Positions 63,993 through 64,000 of a stretch of 64,000 nt of DNA are shown here, piece after piece (positions within the stretch are counted from its first letter, which is position 1; each line of letters begins with the position of its first letter). Location of the stretch: NCBI GenBank assembly GCA_050633885.1, contig JBOEHK010000004.1, forward strand, positions 155,958-219,957, read 5' to 3'. The stretch comes from JAWSVE01 sp050633885 (GTDB lineage Bacteria > Pseudomonadota > Gammaproteobacteria > Pseudomonadales > Cellvibrionaceae). The notes beneath the pieces were generated by a model. That model was not told the origin of the DNA. It was given only the letters and a program-made list of their open reading frames with translations, and searched no databases. The position numbers were made by a program, and so were the translations under genes.

Positions 63993-64000
63993 AAATGGTC

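Larger units (their letters stand above)
46910..64000. mobile_element. Tn3-family transposon (Tn4651/Tn5041-like layout) carrying metal-resistance cargo; right end outside window
   Basis: The element is defined by a TnpT-like gene at the left (minus strand), a TnpS-like tyrosine recombinase at the right (plus), and Tn3-type tnpA (plus) reaching the window end. Between tnpT and tnpS lie eleven minus-strand metal-resistance and envelope genes and cadR. A candidate terminal repeat begins at 46910. GC content is visibly higher than in the resident genes to the left, supporting horizontal arrival. tnpA is broken, so the copy is probably immobile by itself. Confidence 0.75.

Noticed and set aside
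1..64000. CRISPR arrays, tRNA or rRNA genes
   Set aside because: No regularly spaced repeats with unique spacers and no tRNA or rRNA signatures were seen on either strand.

Overview
The window looks like a chromosome segment of an AT-rich, Gram-negative gammaproteobacterium. It carries an exosortase/exopolysaccharide (EPS) locus of the VPLPA-CTERM (XrtD-like) type, a secretion and cell-surface region, and at the right end a metal-resistance Tn3-family transposon that is visibly richer in G+C. Nothing in the sequence fixes the genus.

Region 1 (1-18882, all minus strand): one long EPS/exosortase gene cluster. In transcription order it holds an outer-membrane polysaccharide export protein, a beta-barrel protein, a GumC/Wzz chain-length protein, a CpsD-like autokinase, an ExeA-like ATPase, two GT4 glycosyltransferases, a GT2 glycosyltransferase, a secreted TIM-barrel (hyaluronidase-like) protein, a flippase, a polymerase/ligase, Gmd and Fcl for GDP-fucose, an exosortase fused to an EpsI domain, a WecA-type initiating phosphotransferase, and the start of a PrsT-type TPR lipoprotein that runs off the left edge.

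Region 2 (18883-22835): an 861-base regulatory gap with several palindromes and a candidate c-di-GMP class I riboswitch. It precedes a VPLPA-CTERM protein (a likely exosortase substrate), followed by a PstS-like secreted protein, a strong terminator, and a convergent DUF2059 protein.

Region 3 (23127-46199, plus strand): a tight seven-gene operon. It encodes a two-partner secretion pair (TpsB and a 3745-residue TpsA), a DUF2341/LamG-ExbB fusion, ExbD, a TonB-like protein, a putative porin and a periplasmic coiled-coil protein. Then come a large PKD lipoprotein, a ribbon-helix-helix regulator, a second divergent VPLPLP-type sorting-signal protein and a DsbC-like disulfide isomerase. This is the most interesting block: it looks like a dedicated, proton-motive-force-powered envelope module attached to an adhesin exporter and next to an exosortase system.

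Region 4 (46200-46909): no genes. It holds a 129-base element with 20-base terminal inverted repeats, an exact 24-base tandem duplication and a 13-base-pair perfect hairpin.

Region 5 (about 46910-64000): a Tn3-family element resembling the Tn4651/Tn5041 group. It has a TnpT-like coiled-coil protein on the left and a TnpS-like tyrosine recombinase and TnpA on the right. Between them lies an 11-kb minus-strand metal-resistance operon: TonB-dependent receptor, HMA-CDF transporter, His-rich proteins, CzcCBA-type RND efflux, a methyltransferase-like membrane protein, a half-size Gdt1 protein, YnfA and a CDF transporter. A divergent CadR-type MerR regulator controls it from a textbook 19-base-spacer promoter. 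tnpA is broken twice: by a frameshift near 62333, and by apparent insertion of foreign DNA at about 63978.
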